From assembly GCF_019059575.1 (NCBI RefSeq), contig NW_024881533.1, positions 434,001 to 498,000 of the forward strand: a stretch of 64,000 nt of DNA, read 5' to 3'. The DNA is from Amphibalanus amphitrite. Its lineage: Eukaryota > Arthropoda > Thecostraca > Balanomorpha > Balanidae. Below, in pieces: positions 63,464 through 64,000 of this stretch (its first letter is position 1; the number at the start of each line of letters is the position of its first letter). Made by a program: the position numbers and the translations under genes. Under the pieces are notes generated by a model. The model saw only the letters and a program-made list of their open reading frames with translations. It had not been told where the DNA came from and made no database searches.

Positions 63464-64000
63464 GGGGAGAGTGGGGTAAGATGCCCAGGGTAGGAAAGAC
63501 GCCCCACCCCCTCTAGCGGCAAAACAAAGAATCGAACCTGGAAATTAACGTTCTTGGCGTAAAGCGGAAGCCTGCCTTGTTAACTGCACCAAAATTTGCC
63601 AATGTCAGTCAGACAACGGTTGGCTGGTGATTGCATGTTTTTTATTCGCTGCTTTCAAAAAATATTTTGGTGTCAAAACATTGCAAATATCAAACAAGGT
63701 AAATAATTTGTATGTCCCTTGCTATTGTCGTGATACATTAATATGTAGGTATGTACTTTGTCCCAACCAGTTTGTTTTAGGATGTATAGTTTTAGGGCTA
63801 ACAAATTGTACTGATTAAATGTTAATTCGGTACCTTGGGGAAAGATGCCCCATGCCCTGATGGGGAAAGACCCCCCCCCCCTAAATCCGTACGCTGTCCT
63901 TCAAACAACCCGTCGAATCATTTAGTACATACTTGTGATGAGAGACAAAAGCCGATCTGGGACTATTGAGAGCCCAATACGGTCGGCTGCTCCCCATGCC
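63464..64000. mobile_element. Left end of a GGGGAGAG-type element, running out of the window
   Basis: TA then GGGGAGAGTGGGGTAAGATG begins it at 63464, followed by repeated AAGAYGCCCC motifs (63478-63510, 63842-63875). The end is the same type as at 33611. The right end is not in the window. Confidence 0.6.
63518..63592 (-). other. tRNA-like sequence (possible SINE head)
   Basis: On the minus strand TGGTGCAGTTAACAAGGC resembles a Pol III A box and AGGTTCGATTCT a B box, at a spacing usual for tRNA genes. The T stem and anticodon stem pair poorly, so it is not called a tRNA gene. It lies inside the element at 63464. Confidence 0.22.

Overview
This is eukaryotic, arthropod-like DNA. It holds a split gene for a clip-domain serine protease homolog with spliceosomal GT-AG introns, an intronless 7TM receptor gene, and a very dense, deeply nested load of transposons. 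The host exons are strongly GC-rich (codons ending in G or C) in a much more AT-rich background. The clip-SPH family is arthropod-specific. A crustacean, perhaps a barnacle, is my guess from codon use and repeat style; it is an inference, not a demonstration.

Layout. 1-11.4 kb: clip-domain serine protease homolog on the + strand (exons 2-149, 7346-7479, 7944-8285, 10647-11240; upstream exons lie outside the window). Its introns hold Tc1/mariner copies, a large inverted-repeat element with a LINE fragment, and microsatellites. 11.4-18.4 kb: nested TTAA-flanked elements and two foldback palindromes. 18.4-28.4 kb: a CR1/Jockey-like LINE whose single ORF is split by three clean later insertions (9-bp, TTAA and 8-bp target duplications). 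28.5-31.6 kb: seven tandem units of a roughly 440-bp repeat. 31.6-39.5 kb: more TTAA elements, a GGGGAGAG-ended element holding two more 440-bp units, and a mariner-type MITE. 39.6-41.1 kb: the rhodopsin-like receptor on the - strand. 41.1-44.7 kb: TTAA elements. 44.7-51.6 kb: one hAT-type element (8-bp duplication ATCAATTG) carrying a GGCGCC minisatellite, an apparently intact 1211-codon LINE with a 2A-like NPGP motif, and a TTAA element. 52.4-55.5 kb: a second hAT-type composite (GTTTGACC duplication). 55.5-64 kb: further repeats, a candidate first exon near 61.0 kb, and the left end of another GGGGAGAG element.

The most unusual signal is a superfamily of about 1-kb, apparently non-autonomous elements (roughly fifteen copies or fragments here) sharing one architecture. 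They have TTAA at both outer edges followed by CC(C), a G-run/C-run hairpin inside each end, a conserved inverted repeat near the middle, and between its arms dense AGGTCA half-sites in direct, inverted and everted order. The TTAA and CCC/GGG ends suggest piggyBac-type mobilisation; the half-sites resemble nuclear-receptor binding sites. Only the two host genes look like conventional functional loci. The rest is best read as a record of sequential insertions, many datable relative to one another by nesting and intact target duplications.
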